Shown: in pieces, positions 50,109 to 58,158 of the stretch | Numbering within the stretch: position 1 is the first letter of the stretch | How the letters are laid out: every line of letters begins with the position of its first letter | Source: Bacteroidales bacterium | GTDB taxonomy: Bacteria; Bacteroidota; Bacteroidia; Bacteroidales; UBA932 | Direction of reading: 5' to 3' | NCBI GenBank assembly: GCA_017428325.1 | Contig: JAFRRA010000006.1 | Span: forward strand, 248,001 to 312,000 | Length of the DNA: 64,000 nt | Notes under the pieces: model-generated | The model's database searches: none | Told to the model about the DNA's origin: nothing | The model's input: the letters and a program-made list of their open reading frames with translations, nothing else | Made by a program: the position numbers and the translations under genes

Positions 50109-52112
50109 TTAGCGTCCAAACCAGACTAAAAGCACGGAGATATCGGCAGGTGAAACTCCGGAGATCCTGGAGGCCTGGGCGATTGTCTGAGGACGGTATC
50201 TGAGAAGCTTCATCCTTCCCTCCATAGACAGGGAGGTAACTTTCATGTAGTCAAAGTCCTGAGGAATCTTCAGGGCTTCCAGTCTGGCCATCCTGTCTGC
50301 AGCGGTCTGTTCCCTCTGAACATATCCCCGGTATTTTACGGTTGTTTCTACGGAGGAAAGTATTTCAGAACTTAGCGTATCCTTGAATACTCCGTCTATT
50401 GAGAAGCCGTAAGGGCGGAACGGAAGCCTTATGCCGTCTGCCGTATCTGTAACCGGATGCTTTTTCTCAACGGCCGAGAGGGATTTCCAGACGGATGTTC
50501 CACGGGGAACAATGCCAAGAATGTCCTTCAAGGCCACATCCGGGCGCATAAGAAGCGCTGAAGCTTTCTTGCCTTCTGAGATCTTTTCCTCACTCGCCAA
50601 GGAATTAAATTCCTTTGGAGAAATTGTGTCTTTATCCAGAATGGAAACAATATTGTCTATAGCCCCGTATTTATCCTTCATCAGACGGAGCCTGTCCTCA
50701 GAAGCTAGGCCTAGATTGTATCCAATTTCCGTTAATCTCTGGTCGGCGTTGTCCTGGCGGAGAAGGATGCGGAACTCAGCCCTGGAGGTAAACATACGGT
50801 AAGGCTCGTCCACGCCTTTTGTCACAAGATCGTCTATGAGAACGCCGATGTAAGACTGGTTGCGGGCAAAAACCAGAGGCTCCCGTTTCTGAACGGAAAG
50901 GCTTGCATTGATACCCGCCATCAGGCCCTGTGCTCCCGCTTCCTCATATCCGGTGGTTCCGTTAACCTGACCGGCAAAAAAAAGCCCTGAAATCTGTTTT
51001 GACTCCAGAGTATGCCAAAGCTGGGTTGGAGGGAAATAATCGTACTCTACGGCGTAAGCGGGGCGGAAAATCTCGGCAGTCTCCAGACCCTCGATATGAC
51101 GGACCGCATCAATCTGGATATCCATCGGCAAGGAGGAAGAAAATCCCTGCAGATAGTATTCGTTGGTATTCCATCCTTCCGGCTCAAGGAAGAGGAGATG
51201 CTGGTCCTTGTCAGAGAAGGTGCGGAGCTTGTCCTCTATACTCGGACAGTATCTTGGTCCGATGCCGGTAATCTTGCCGGAAAAAAGAGGGGAATCCTTG
51301 AAGCCTTTCTTCAGAATCGAGTGAACCTTCTTGTTCGTGTGCACAAGATAACAGCATCGCTGAGCTATATTGGTCTGAACGGAAGACGGCACGTTGAGGA
51401 AAGAAAAGCGGCCGGGATTCTCGTCACCAGGCTGGACTTCCAGACGTGAAATATCAATGGATTTTATGTCTATTCTCGGCGGGGTTCCGGTTTTCATCCT
51501 GCCGGACCGGATGCCAAACTTTGCAAGTTTTTCCGTAAGGCTCAACGACGGCGGCTCACCGATCCGTCCTCCCTCAGCGGAGTTTCTGCCGATGAAAAGA
51601 CGGCCGTTAAGAAAGGTTCCAGCGGTAAGGATTACTTTGGATGCCGAGAACTCTGCACCCATAGATGTAACCACTCCGCGGACAATGTGTTCATAACCCC
51701 TGGTCTTACGTTTGAAGGTATCAATGACCAGATCCGTAACAGTATCCTGCCAGATGTGAAGGTTAGGGGTGTGCTCCAGTAGATATCTCCAGTTGAGGAT
51801 GAAAAACTGGCGGTCGCACTGGGCTCTCGGGCTCCATACGGCAGGACCTTTGGAACTGTTGAGCATCCGGAACTGGATAGTGGAAGCGTCTGTAACCAAG
51901 CCCATTCCGCCGCCAAGTGCGTCTATTTCTCTGACTATCTGGCCTTTAGCTATTCCACCGACGGCCGGATTGCAGGACATCTGGGCTATCTTGTTCATAT
52001 CCATGGTCACAAGCAGAACCTGGCAGCCCATACGCGCGACCGACAGCGCAGCCTCGCATCCGGCGTGCCCGGCGCCAACTACAATAACATCGTATTTCCT
52101 GCTTATGCCCAT
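50109..52112 (-). CDS. mnmG: tRNA uridine-5-carboxymethylaminomethyl modification enzyme MnmG (GidA)
   Basis: A 667-residue FAD enzyme that, with MnmE, modifies U34 of several tRNAs. N-terminal DVIVVGAGHAGCEAALSVARMG is the dinucleotide fold. QMSCNPAVGGIAKGQIVREIDALGG and SPRAQCDRQFFILNWRYLLE are MnmG signatures, as are VNGTTGYEEAGAQGLMAGINA and DNADQRLTEIG. The C-terminal domain includes SLSMEGRMKLLRYRPQTIAQASRISGVSPADI. Slightly longer than the usual 620-640, with the extra residues around SLASEEKISEGKKASALL to VEKKHPVTD. The parS-like site 2 lies in its coding frame as IVPRGTS. It starts 6 nt after ybeY. Confidence 0.95.
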   Translation of the reverse strand: MGISRKYDVIVVGAGHAGCEAALSVARMGCQVLLVTMDMNKIAQMSCNPAVGGIAKGQIVREIDALGGGMGLVTDASTIQFRMLNSSKGPAVWSPRAQCDRQFFILNWRYLLEHTPNLHIWQDTVTDLVIDTFKRKTRGYEHIVRGVVTSMGAEFSASKVILTAGTFLNGRLFIGRNSAEGGRIGEPPSLSLTEKLAKFGIRSGRMKTGTPPRIDIKSIDISRLEVQPGDENPGRFSFLNVPSSVQTNIAQRCCYLVHTNKKVHSILKKGFKDSPLFSGKITGIGPRYCPSIEDKLRTFSDKDQHLLFLEPEGWNTNEYYLQGFSSSLPMDIQIDAVRHIEGLETAEIFRPAYAVEYDYFPPTQLWHTLESKQISGLFFAGQVNGTTGYEEAGAQGLMAGINASLSVQKREPLVFARNQSYIGVLIDDLVTKGVDEPYRMFTSRAEFRILLRQDNADQRLTEIGYNLGLASEDRLRLMKDKYGAIDNIVSILDKDTISPKEFNSLASEEKISEGKKASALLMRPDVALKDILGIVPRGTSVWKSLSAVEKKHPVTDTADGIRLPFRPYGFSIDGVFKDTLSSEILSSVETTVKYRGYVQREQTAADRMARLEALKIPQDFDYMKVTSLSMEGRMKLLRYRPQTIAQASRISGVSPADISVLLVWFGR
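50496..50511. promoter_or_regulatory. parS-like site 2, inside mnmG
   Basis: TGTTCCACGGGGAACA, identical to site 1 except one base. Read on the minus strand it is TGTTCCCCGTGGAACA, and in the mnmG frame it encodes V-P-R-G-T. mnmG lies near parAB and oriC in many bacteria. Confidence 0.5.
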
Positions 52113-52118
52113 AGATTT

Positions 52119-52586
52119 TTAGCCCTTGTATCCCACGTTTATTTTGTCAACATCAAATTCTGAAACCAGAAGTTTGAGTGCGGCGTTTTCCGCACGTCTC
52201 ATCTTCTTCTGCCTATACGGGGTGATGTCATCCTCTCCGCTAAGATGGAGGATGCCGTGGACTATTACTCTCAGCAATTCGCATTTCAAGGAAGGGGAGA
52301 ACATCTGGCTATAGGTCCTTGAGTTTGCCTGAACGGTGTCAAGGCTGATATACAAGTCTCCGCTGACAACATTTCCCTCGCAATAGTCGAAGGTGATAAT
52401 GTCTGTGTAATAGTCGTGCCTAAGGGATGTTTTGTTGAGATCCAGGATGAAATCGTCCGAACAGAGAATCACGTTTATTTCACCGGGCATATAACCCCTG
52501 TCGCGGAGTATGCGGTTTATCCACTTTCTTATCTCAGCCTTGCCGTTTAGACGGCTTCTGACATCATTATCCGTAAAATGCAACAT
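52119..52586 (-). CDS. ybeY: Endoribonuclease YbeY (rRNA maturation)
   Basis: A 155-residue protein. The ATG at 52586 begins MLHFTDNDVRSRL; the longer frame adds a basic stretch without support. YbeY-type features are INVILCSDDFILDLNKTSLRHDYYTDIITFDY and GDLYISLDTV, and the metal motif HGILHLSGEDD. The usual third zinc ligand (HGxxHxxGxDH) is Asp instead of His here (GEDD), with a following ITPYRQKKMRRAEN. It is first in the ybeY-mnmG operon, with a promoter overlapping the divergent mdh region. Confidence 0.85.
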   Translation of the reverse strand: MLHFTDNDVRSRLNGKAEIRKWINRILRDRGYMPGEINVILCSDDFILDLNKTSLRHDYYTDIITFDYCEGNVVSGDLYISLDTVQANSRTYSQMFSPSLKCELLRVIVHGILHLSGEDDITPYRQKKMRRAENAALKLLVSEFDVDKINVGYKG

Positions 52587-52610
52587 TGATGTTTTATTGA
52601 TATTGTCTTT

Positions 52611-52640
52611 TTTGCCTTTATCTGTAAACAGATAACTTTG
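52611..52640 (+). promoter_or_regulatory. Canonical promoter of mdh
   Basis: TTTG at 52611-52614, an 18-nt spacer, then TAACTTTG at 52633-52640. Transcription should begin near 52644, 28 nt before the mdh ATG. A perfect 18-bp palindrome fills the spacer. Confidence 0.7.
52618..52635. promoter_or_regulatory. 18-bp palindrome between promoter elements of mdh, possible operator
   Basis: TTATCTGT, AA, ACAGATAA: 8-bp perfect arms. It occupies the space between the -33 and -7 boxes of mdh and also lies in the 5' leader of the divergent ybeY transcript, so a bound regulator could affect both genes. Confidence 0.5.
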
Positions 52641-52646
52641 TGATTG

Positions 52647-52654
52647 CAAATTTA
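52647..52654 (-). promoter_or_regulatory. -7 promoter box of ybeY-mnmG
   Basis: The minus strand reads TAAATTTG; predicted start near 52643, leader about 57 nt that contains the palindrome at 52618-52635. Confidence 0.5.
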
Positions 52655-52671
52655 TCTAAAATTTAGAGTTT

Positions 52672-53613
52672 ATGGCTAAAGTATCTGTTATAGGCGCCGG
52701 TAATGTTGGCGCTTCCTGCGTGGAGGCTATGCTTCACCTTAACTTCTGTTCGGAGATTGTTCTTCTGGATATCAAGGAAGGTATCTCTGAAGGAAAGGCT
52801 ATGGATATGATGCAGGCTGCCAAGCAGTACGGAACAAACACAAAAATAACCGGAGTAACCAACGATTATTCCAAAACCGCAGATTCTGATGTTGTTATCA
52901 TCACTTCAGGTATTCCAAGAAAGCCTGGCATGACAAGGGAGGAGCTCATCGGTGTCAATTCAAAGATCGTTTCCAGCGTTACCGAGAACGTGCTCAAATT
53001 CTCTCCAAAGGCTGTGATCATGGTTATCGCAAACCCAATGGACCCAATGACCTACCTCACCCTGAAGAAGAACAATCTTCCTAAGAACCAGGTTGTCGGA
53101 ATGGGAGGACAGCTGGACAGCAGCCGTTTCACCTATTATCTTGCACAGGCATTGGATGTTCCTGTAAGCGACATCGAATGTATGGTTATCGGAGGACACG
53201 GAGACAAAACCATGATCCCTCTGATCCGTTTTGCAACCTACAAGGGAATCCCTGTAACCAAGCTTCTGAGCAAAGAGCAGTGCGACAAGGTTGTTGCAGA
53301 CACAATGGTAGGCGGCGCAACCCTCACCAAGCTTCTCGGAACCAGCGCATGGTATGCTCCGGGAATGAGCGCAGCAACTATGGCAAAATCTATCGTGATG
53401 AACGAGAGAAAGATGATACCTTGCTGCTGCTATCTCGAGGGAGAGTATGGAGAGAACGACCTCTGCATCGGTGTTCCTGCAATCGTTGGAAAGAACGGCT
53501 GGGAGAAGATCGTTGAACTTGAGCTCAACGATGAGGAAAAGGCTCTGTTCAAGGCAAGCGCAGACGCCACCCGCAACACGGCAAACGTACTTAAAGAGCA
53601 GAATATAATCTAA
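52672..53613 (+). CDS. mdh: Malate dehydrogenase
   Basis: A 313-residue NAD-dependent enzyme of the LDH-like MDH group. VSVIGAGNVGASCVEA is the dinucleotide motif. ITSGIPRKPGMTREEL carries the Arg that selects malate/oxaloacetate, NPMDPMTYL the catalytic Asp loop, and MVIGGHGDKTMIPL the catalytic His. It would reduce oxaloacetate to malate in the reductive branch that feeds fumarate and the fumarate reductase at 57-60 kb. First gene before tonB. Confidence 0.95.
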   Translation: MAKVSVIGAGNVGASCVEAMLHLNFCSEIVLLDIKEGISEGKAMDMMQAAKQYGTNTKITGVTNDYSKTADSDVVIITSGIPRKPGMTREELIGVNSKIVSSVTENVLKFSPKAVIMVIANPMDPMTYLTLKKNNLPKNQVVGMGGQLDSSRFTYYLAQALDVPVSDIECMVIGGHGDKTMIPLIRFATYKGIPVTKLLSKEQCDKVVADTMVGGATLTKLLGTSAWYAPGMSAATMAKSIVMNERKMIPCCCYLEGEYGENDLCIGVPAIVGKNGWEKIVELELNDEEKALFKASADATRNTANVLKEQNII

Positions 53614-53625
53614 TACAAAAGCAAT

Positions 53626-54318
53626 ATGGAAATCAAGAAATCCCCAAAAGCAAATCTTGAGAACAAGAAAACCCTGTTCCGCGAGATCGGTCTTATCGCA
53701 GCTCTCGGACTTGTACTCCTTGTTTTCGAGTGGAGTTCTACAGACAAGGAGGTTAGCTCCCTTGCTGCAAACACCACAGTTATTACCGATGAGGAGCAGG
53801 CTCCTATTACCCAGGAAACCCCTCCGCCACCTCCAGAGCAGATCAAGGAGCCTGTTATGACAGAGGAACTCCAGATCGTGGAGAACGACGTAAAGGTTGA
53901 GACAGACTTCATCAGTACCGATGACTCCGACCAGAAGATCGAGATTAAGCCTTACGTAGAGGCAAAGCCTGTTGAGGAGGAAGTCGAGGTTGAGGAAGAG
54001 ATTCCTTTCGCAATCGTTGAGGACAAGCCTATGTTCCAGGGCAAGGATGCAAATGAATTCACAAAATGGGTTTACAACAATATCGAGTATCCTGAAATCG
54101 CCAAGGAGAATGGTATCCAGGGCCGTGTAACCGTTCAGTTCACCATTGACAAGGACGGTAGCGTAAAGGATGTAAAGGTGCTCAGAGGCGTTGACTCATC
54201 TTTGGACAAGGAAGCAGTAAGGGTTATTCAGAAGTCTCCGAAATGGAGCCCTGGAAAGCAGAGGAACAAGCCTGTAAAGGTTAAGTATACCTTCCCTATT
54301 ATCTTCCAGCTCAGATAA
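53626..54318 (+). CDS. tonB: Energy transducer TonB
   Basis: A 230-residue TonB-family protein. One transmembrane helix lies at about 21-38 (EIGLIAALGLVLLVFEW). A Pro-rich periplasmic segment (ETPPPPPEQIKEP, then VEAKPVEEEVEVEEE) follows, and a C-terminal TonB domain at about 150-230 (NIEYPEIAKENGIQGRVTVQFTIDKDGSVKDVKVLRG). It passes proton-motive force to outer-membrane receptors such as the one at 14484-17360. It lies 12 nt after mdh. No exbB or exbD is in the window. Confidence 0.9.
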   Translation: MEIKKSPKANLENKKTLFREIGLIAALGLVLLVFEWSSTDKEVSSLAANTTVITDEEQAPITQETPPPPPEQIKEPVMTEELQIVENDVKVETDFISTDDSDQKIEIKPYVEAKPVEEEVEVEEEIPFAIVEDKPMFQGKDANEFTKWVYNNIEYPEIAKENGIQGRVTVQFTIDKDGSVKDVKVLRGVDSSLDKEAVRVIQKSPKWSPGKQRNKPVKVKYTFPIIFQLR

Positions 54319-54352
54319 TTGCAACATTTGTTTAACTTAATATTTTATCGCG

Positions 54353-54757
54353 ATGAAAAGATTTTTGTTACTTGCAGCTGCTTGCTGCTTCCTGCTGGCA
54401 TCCTGCACTTCCAATGCAGTAAAGCCTACCGGAGATCCTGAGAAGGACGCTCAGGCTCTGATGGATTTCCAGGCAAAGAAGACCAAGGAAATGACCGACG
54501 CCCTTTCTCACCTCAAACTCGGAAAGGCTGGCGAAATCAGCAAAGAGATGGAGAAGGTTAGCAAGGAGTTCCAGGATTTCTATGCAAAGAACACCGAGAA
54601 CAAGGCTAAGTTCGACGAGGTTTACGGACAGCTCCTCAGCAAGTCTGTAGAGGGTGTTGCCAACGACCTTAAGGGACTTTTCGGTGAAGGCGAAGAAAAA
54701 GTAGAAGAAGCAGTAACCGAAGCTGTTGACGAGGCCGTAGAGAAAATAGCTGAATAA
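54353..54757 (+). CDS. Small helical lipoprotein, function unknown
   Basis: A 134-residue lipoprotein: MKRFLLLAAACCFLLASC with lipobox LASC. The mature chain is almost all charged helix (KKTKEMTDALSHLKLGKAGEISKEMEKVSKEF) and ends in an acidic repeat, GEEKVEEAVTEAVDEAVEKIAE. No family is recognised. It is probably the third gene of mdh-tonB, closed by the terminator at 54775-54812. Confidence 0.7.
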   Translation: MKRFLLLAAACCFLLASCTSNAVKPTGDPEKDAQALMDFQAKKTKEMTDALSHLKLGKAGEISKEMEKVSKEFQDFYAKNTENKAKFDEVYGQLLSKSVEGVANDLKGLFGEGEEKVEEAVTEAVDEAVEKIAE

Positions 54758-54774
54758 GCTCTGCGACCTTAAAG

Positions 54775-54812
54775 AAAATCGGGGACGGAAAAACCATCCC
54801 CGATTTTTTATT
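54775..54812 (+). terminator. Intrinsic terminator of mdh-tonB-lipoprotein
   Basis: AAAATCGGGGA and TCCCCGATTTT form an 11-bp stem around a CGGAAAAACCA loop and run into TTTTTTA. The facing P1-peptidase gene ends 17 nt beyond it. Confidence 0.85.
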
Positions 54813-54828
54813 GCCCAAAACGTTCCTG

Positions 54829-55989
54829 TTACTTGATGCCCTTCTCCTTCTTGATCATCTTCACAACCTTTTCTACAGGAAGGGCCTTGACTTCATTGTC
54901 CTTGAATCCCCTGGTGGTCTCAGCCGCAAACAGGCTGTTCCAAAGGGCTTCTGCCGTGGCTTCTACAGTGGCTTCGAAAAGAGGGGACATCTTGTCGTTA
55001 TCCAGGACCTTGGTCGTGTGGATTTCTTCGTCAACAATCATATTGTCCGGATATACGGAGAAGGCTATCACATAGTCTCCGCTTCCGTTTGAGGCAAAAC
55101 TTCCGGTTTTTGCAAGGGCCATGAAAGCTCTCTTTGCCATCCTTTCCAACTGACGGGCGTCTACCGGGGCGTCTGTTGCCACGACTATCATGCATGAGCC
55201 GTCTCCGCCCTTTTCCTCCTCTTTTTTGGCCTGGGCTTCAACACTCTTGCGATAGGAATAATCGCCGAGTTTTCTGCCAACTTCCACTCCGCAGATTTCA
55301 AGGATTCCGCCATAGTTTGTCTGAACCAGAACACCAACGGTATATCCTCCGAGATCTTCCGGAAGCACTCTGGAAGAAGTGCCGATTCCTCCCTTCCAGC
55401 TGAAGCAGATTGTTCCGGTTCCGGCGCCCACGCAGCCCTCCTCAACAGGACCGCCCTTGGCGTTTGCGATGGCCTGAAGCACGTGCTCCGGCTTCACATA
55501 GCGGGCCCTCATATTGTTCAGGCGGCCGTCGTTGGTTTCTCCGACAATGGCGTTCACGGAATTAACTCCCTCGTTGCCCGGCTGTGCGAGAGTATGTGTA
55601 ATGACTCCATACAGACCGGCCGCTATGCTCAGCGTATTTGTCAAGATAATAGGGGTTTCAATGTTTCCGAGTTCCTTCACCTGGCTGTACCCGGCAAGCT
55701 TCCCGAAGCTGTTTCCAAGATACATCGCTGCCGGAACTTTCTTGCGGAAAATGTTTCCGGAGTGAGGCAAAATAGCTGTCACTCCAGTTCTCATATCGTC
55801 CGTTTCCTTGAGCGTGACCTGTCCTACCGTCACACCCGCAACGTCTGTTATGGCGTTATACTGTCCCGTTTGAAAAATACCGTAAGAAAGACCGTAGTCC
55901 CTCATTCTTTTCTTCTGAGCAGAAGAGTCTGTCAAGCTTCCCATAATGATTGAAAGAGCTAAGATCAAAAACAATGATTTGCGTGCCAT
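54829..55989 (-). CDS. P1-family (DmpA-type) self-processing aminopeptidase, exported
   Basis: A 386-residue protein. The ATG at 55989 precedes signal peptide MARKSLFLILALSIIMGSLTDSSAQ. The N-terminal half has YNAITDVAGVTVGQVTL and a beta-sheet core (GYSQVKELGNIETPIILTNTLS), and the C-terminal half begins GDGSCMIVVATDAPVDARQLERMAKRAF, where family members cleave their own chain before a Ser or Thr that becomes the N-terminal nucleophile; here the Gly-Ser of GDGS fits. DmpA enzymes remove N-terminal residues, including D-amino acids, from peptides or amides. Unusual in being exported; a cleaved signal peptide is expected. Confidence 0.82.
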   Translation of the reverse strand: MARKSLFLILALSIIMGSLTDSSAQKKRMRDYGLSYGIFQTGQYNAITDVAGVTVGQVTLKETDDMRTGVTAILPHSGNIFRKKVPAAMYLGNSFGKLAGYSQVKELGNIETPIILTNTLSIAAGLYGVITHTLAQPGNEGVNSVNAIVGETNDGRLNNMRARYVKPEHVLQAIANAKGGPVEEGCVGAGTGTICFSWKGGIGTSSRVLPEDLGGYTVGVLVQTNYGGILEICGVEVGRKLGDYSYRKSVEAQAKKEEEKGGDGSCMIVVATDAPVDARQLERMAKRAFMALAKTGSFASNGSGDYVIAFSVYPDNMIVDEEIHTTKVLDNDKMSPLFEATVEATAEALWNSLFAAETTRGFKDNEVKALPVEKVVKMIKKEKGIK

Positions 55990-56019
55990 AGTCTGTGTGT
56001 TGAAACCGTTTAGCAGATA

Positions 56020-56027
56020 CAAATATA
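56020..56027 (-). promoter_or_regulatory. -7 promoter box of the P1 peptidase
   Basis: The minus strand reads TATATTTG; predicted start near 56016, leader about 26 nt. Confidence 0.5.
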
Positions 56028-56109
56028 ATGCAAATCGAGCGCAAACGAACTTGTTTGATTTGCCGAGATGCAGCTTATATTATACAAATGCATAAATATA
56101 AAAAATAAG

Positions 56110-56117
56110 TAACTTTG
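56110..56117 (+). promoter_or_regulatory. -7 promoter box of hflX
   Basis: TAACTTTG, with a predicted start near 56121 and an 18-nt leader before the ATG at 56139. Confidence 0.5.
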
Positions 56118-56138
56118 CGCCCTAACTGAATCTCAGCG

Positions 56139-57335
56139 ATGGAGAAAGCGATACTGATAAGTGCCGTCACGCCGGACATTACGGAACTACAGGCAAACGA
56201 ATACCTGGACGAGCTGGAATTCCTGGCCACGACCGCGTCCATAGAGGGAGTGAAAAGGTTTATGCAGAGGCTGGACAGGCCCCTGTCGAGTACTTATGTA
56301 GGTAAGGGAAAGCTTCAGGAGATAAAGGAATATGTCGCTGAGAACGAGATTCATCTGGCCGTATTTGACGATGAGCTTACCGGCGCCCAGGTAAGGAATC
56401 TGGAAAAAGAACTGGGTTGCTCAATCCTTGACCGCACAAGCCTTATTCTTGACATTTTCGCGATGAGGGCCAAGACCGCCTACGCCAAGACCCAGGTAGA
56501 GCTTGCCCGTTACCAGTACATACTCCCAAGGCTTACCGGTATGTGGAGCCACCTGGAAAGGCAGAGGGGTGGACGCGGCACCAGAGGCGGTGCCGGAGAG
56601 AAGCAGCTGGAGACAGACCGCCGAATCGTTATGGACAAGATCTCCCAGCTGAAGGACCAGCTCAAGAAAATCGACCGCCAGATGGCAACCCAGCGCTCCA
56701 ACCGTGGAAAGATGGTCAGAGTCTCTCTTGTCGGCTACACCAATGTAGGCAAGAGCACCATAATGAACCTTCTTTCCAAGAGCCAGGTCTTTGCGGAGAA
56801 CAAACTCTTTGCAACTCTGGATACCACTGTAAGGAAGGTTGTTATAGACAACACTCCTTTCCTTCTCAGCGATACTGTCGGCTTCATAAGAAAACTCCCT
56901 CACCAGCTCGTGGAATCTTTCAAGAGCACGCTGGACGAGGTAAGGGAAGCCGATATCCTTCTCCACGTTGTAGACGTGTCCCATCCGAACTTCGAGGACC
57001 AGATAAAAGTCGTAAAGCAGACCCTGGCGGACATAGGTGCGGCCAGCAAACCCGTCTTCATGGTCTTCAATAAAATCGACGCTTACAAATACATTCCGAA
57101 GAGCGAGTTCGACCTCTCCGAAGACCGTCCGGGAAGAATATCGCTGAGGCAGCTTGAAGAGTCTTGGGTGGCCAAGGAAAACTCCCCGGCAATCTTCATT
57201 TCAGCAAAGGAAAAGATCGGAATAGACAAATTAAGAAACGACCTCTATAAGATGGTCGGTGAAACCATTAGAGGTCGTTATCCGTTCACCGGATTTCTCT
57301 GGCAGAACTTTGACGAAGAAGATCTTACTTCTTGA
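56139..57335 (+). CDS. hflX: GTPase HflX
   Basis: A 398-residue ribosome-associated GTPase that splits stalled ribosomes in stress. The N-terminal HflX domain ([50 protein letters not shown]) precedes a Gly-rich linker ([19 protein letters not shown]) and the G domain with GYTNVGKST (Walker A), [17 protein letters not shown] and NKIDAYK. The stop overlaps the 3' end of the convergent Fe-S subunit gene by 11 nt. Confidence 0.92.
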   Translation: MEKAILISAVTPDITELQANEYLDELEFLATTASIEGVKRFMQRLDRPLSSTYVGKGKLQEIKEYVAENEIHLAVFDDELTGAQVRNLEKELGCSILDRTSLILDIFAMRAKTAYAKTQVELARYQYILPRLTGMWSHLERQRGGRGTRGGAGEKQLETDRRIVMDKISQLKDQLKKIDRQMATQRSNRGKMVRVSLVGYTNVGKSTIMNLLSKSQVFAENKLFATLDTTVRKVVIDNTPFLLSDTVGFIRKLPHQLVESFKSTLDEVREADILLHVVDVSHPNFEDQIKVVKQTLADIGAASKPVFMVFNKIDAYKYIPKSEFDLSEDRPGRISLRQLEESWVAKENSPAIFISAKEKIGIDKLRNDLYKMVGETIRGRYPFTGFLWQNFDEEDLTS

Positions 57336-58155
57336 TCCAGCCCTTCAGGAATTCGCGGTTAAGTCTTGCGATGTGGCTTACCGATACGTGCTTAGGGCAC
57401 TCCATCTCGCAAGCCCTTGTGTTGGTGCAGGTTCCGAATCCGAGTTCATCCATCTTGGCTATCATGTTCATAGCCCTTCTGGTGCTCTCTATCTTGCCCT
57501 GAGGAAGCAGAGCCAGTGAGCTGACCCTTGCTCCGATGAAGAGCATAGCCGATCCGTTCTTGCAGGTTGCAACGCATGCACCGCATCCTATGCAGCTGGC
57601 AGCATCCATACTGAGGTCTGCCTTTTCCTTTGCGATAGGGATGTTGTTGGCATCCTGTGCGCTGCCTGTCCTTACATCAATAAATCCTCCAGCCTGCATA
57701 ATCTTGTCAAGAGCGCTGCGGTCTACCACAAGGTCCTTGATTACAGGAAAGGCTGCGCTTCTCCAAGGCTCGATAGTGATAGTGCTGCCGTCCTTGAACT
57801 TACGCATGAACAGCTGGCAGGTAGTAACCTCGTTCTCAGGACCGTGTGCCCTTCCGTTGATATACAGGGAGCAGGCTCCGCAGATACCCTCACGGCAGTC
57901 ATGGTCAAAGCTGATAGGAAGTGCCTTTCCGGCAGCCTTAGCCTCCTTGTACTTCTCGCCTGAGCAAGCCTCACCACCCTGGCACCCCTTGCTGAAAGCA
58001 ACAGGATCAGAGTTCTGGTGGACAAGCTGGTCATTGAGAATATCAAGCATCTCAAGGAAAGAAGAATCAGGACTTATGTTGTCAACCTTATAAGTCTCGA
58101 AATGCCCCTTTGTCTTGGCATTTTTCTGTCTCCAAACTTTTATAGTGAATTTCAT
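57325..58155 (-). CDS. frdB: Fumarate reductase / succinate dehydrogenase iron-sulfur subunit
   Basis: A 276-residue Fe-S protein. The [2Fe-2S] ligands are in [21 protein letters not shown] with a fourth Cys in VTTCQLFMR. The C-terminal clusters use [14 protein letters not shown] and [14 protein letters not shown]. It transfers electrons between the quinone site and FrdA. It lies 3 nt after the flavoprotein gene. Sequence alone does not fix fumarate versus succinate direction; in an anaerobic Bacteroidota, fumarate reduction is likely. The gene overlaps hflX by 11 nt on the opposite strand. Confidence 0.92.
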   Translation of the reverse strand: MKFTIKVWRQKNAKTKGHFETYKVDNISPDSSFLEMLDILNDQLVHQNSDPVAFSKGCQGGEACSGEKYKEAKAAGKALPISFDHDCREGICGACSLYINGRAHGPENEVTTCQLFMRKFKDGSTITIEPWRSAAFPVIKDLVVDRSALDKIMQAGGFIDVRTGSAQDANNIPIAKEKADLSMDAASCIGCGACVATCKNGSAMLFIGARVSSLALLPQGKIESTRRAMNMIAKMDELGFGTCTNTRACEMECPKHVSVSHIARLNREFLKGWIKK

Positions 58156-58158
58156 AGA

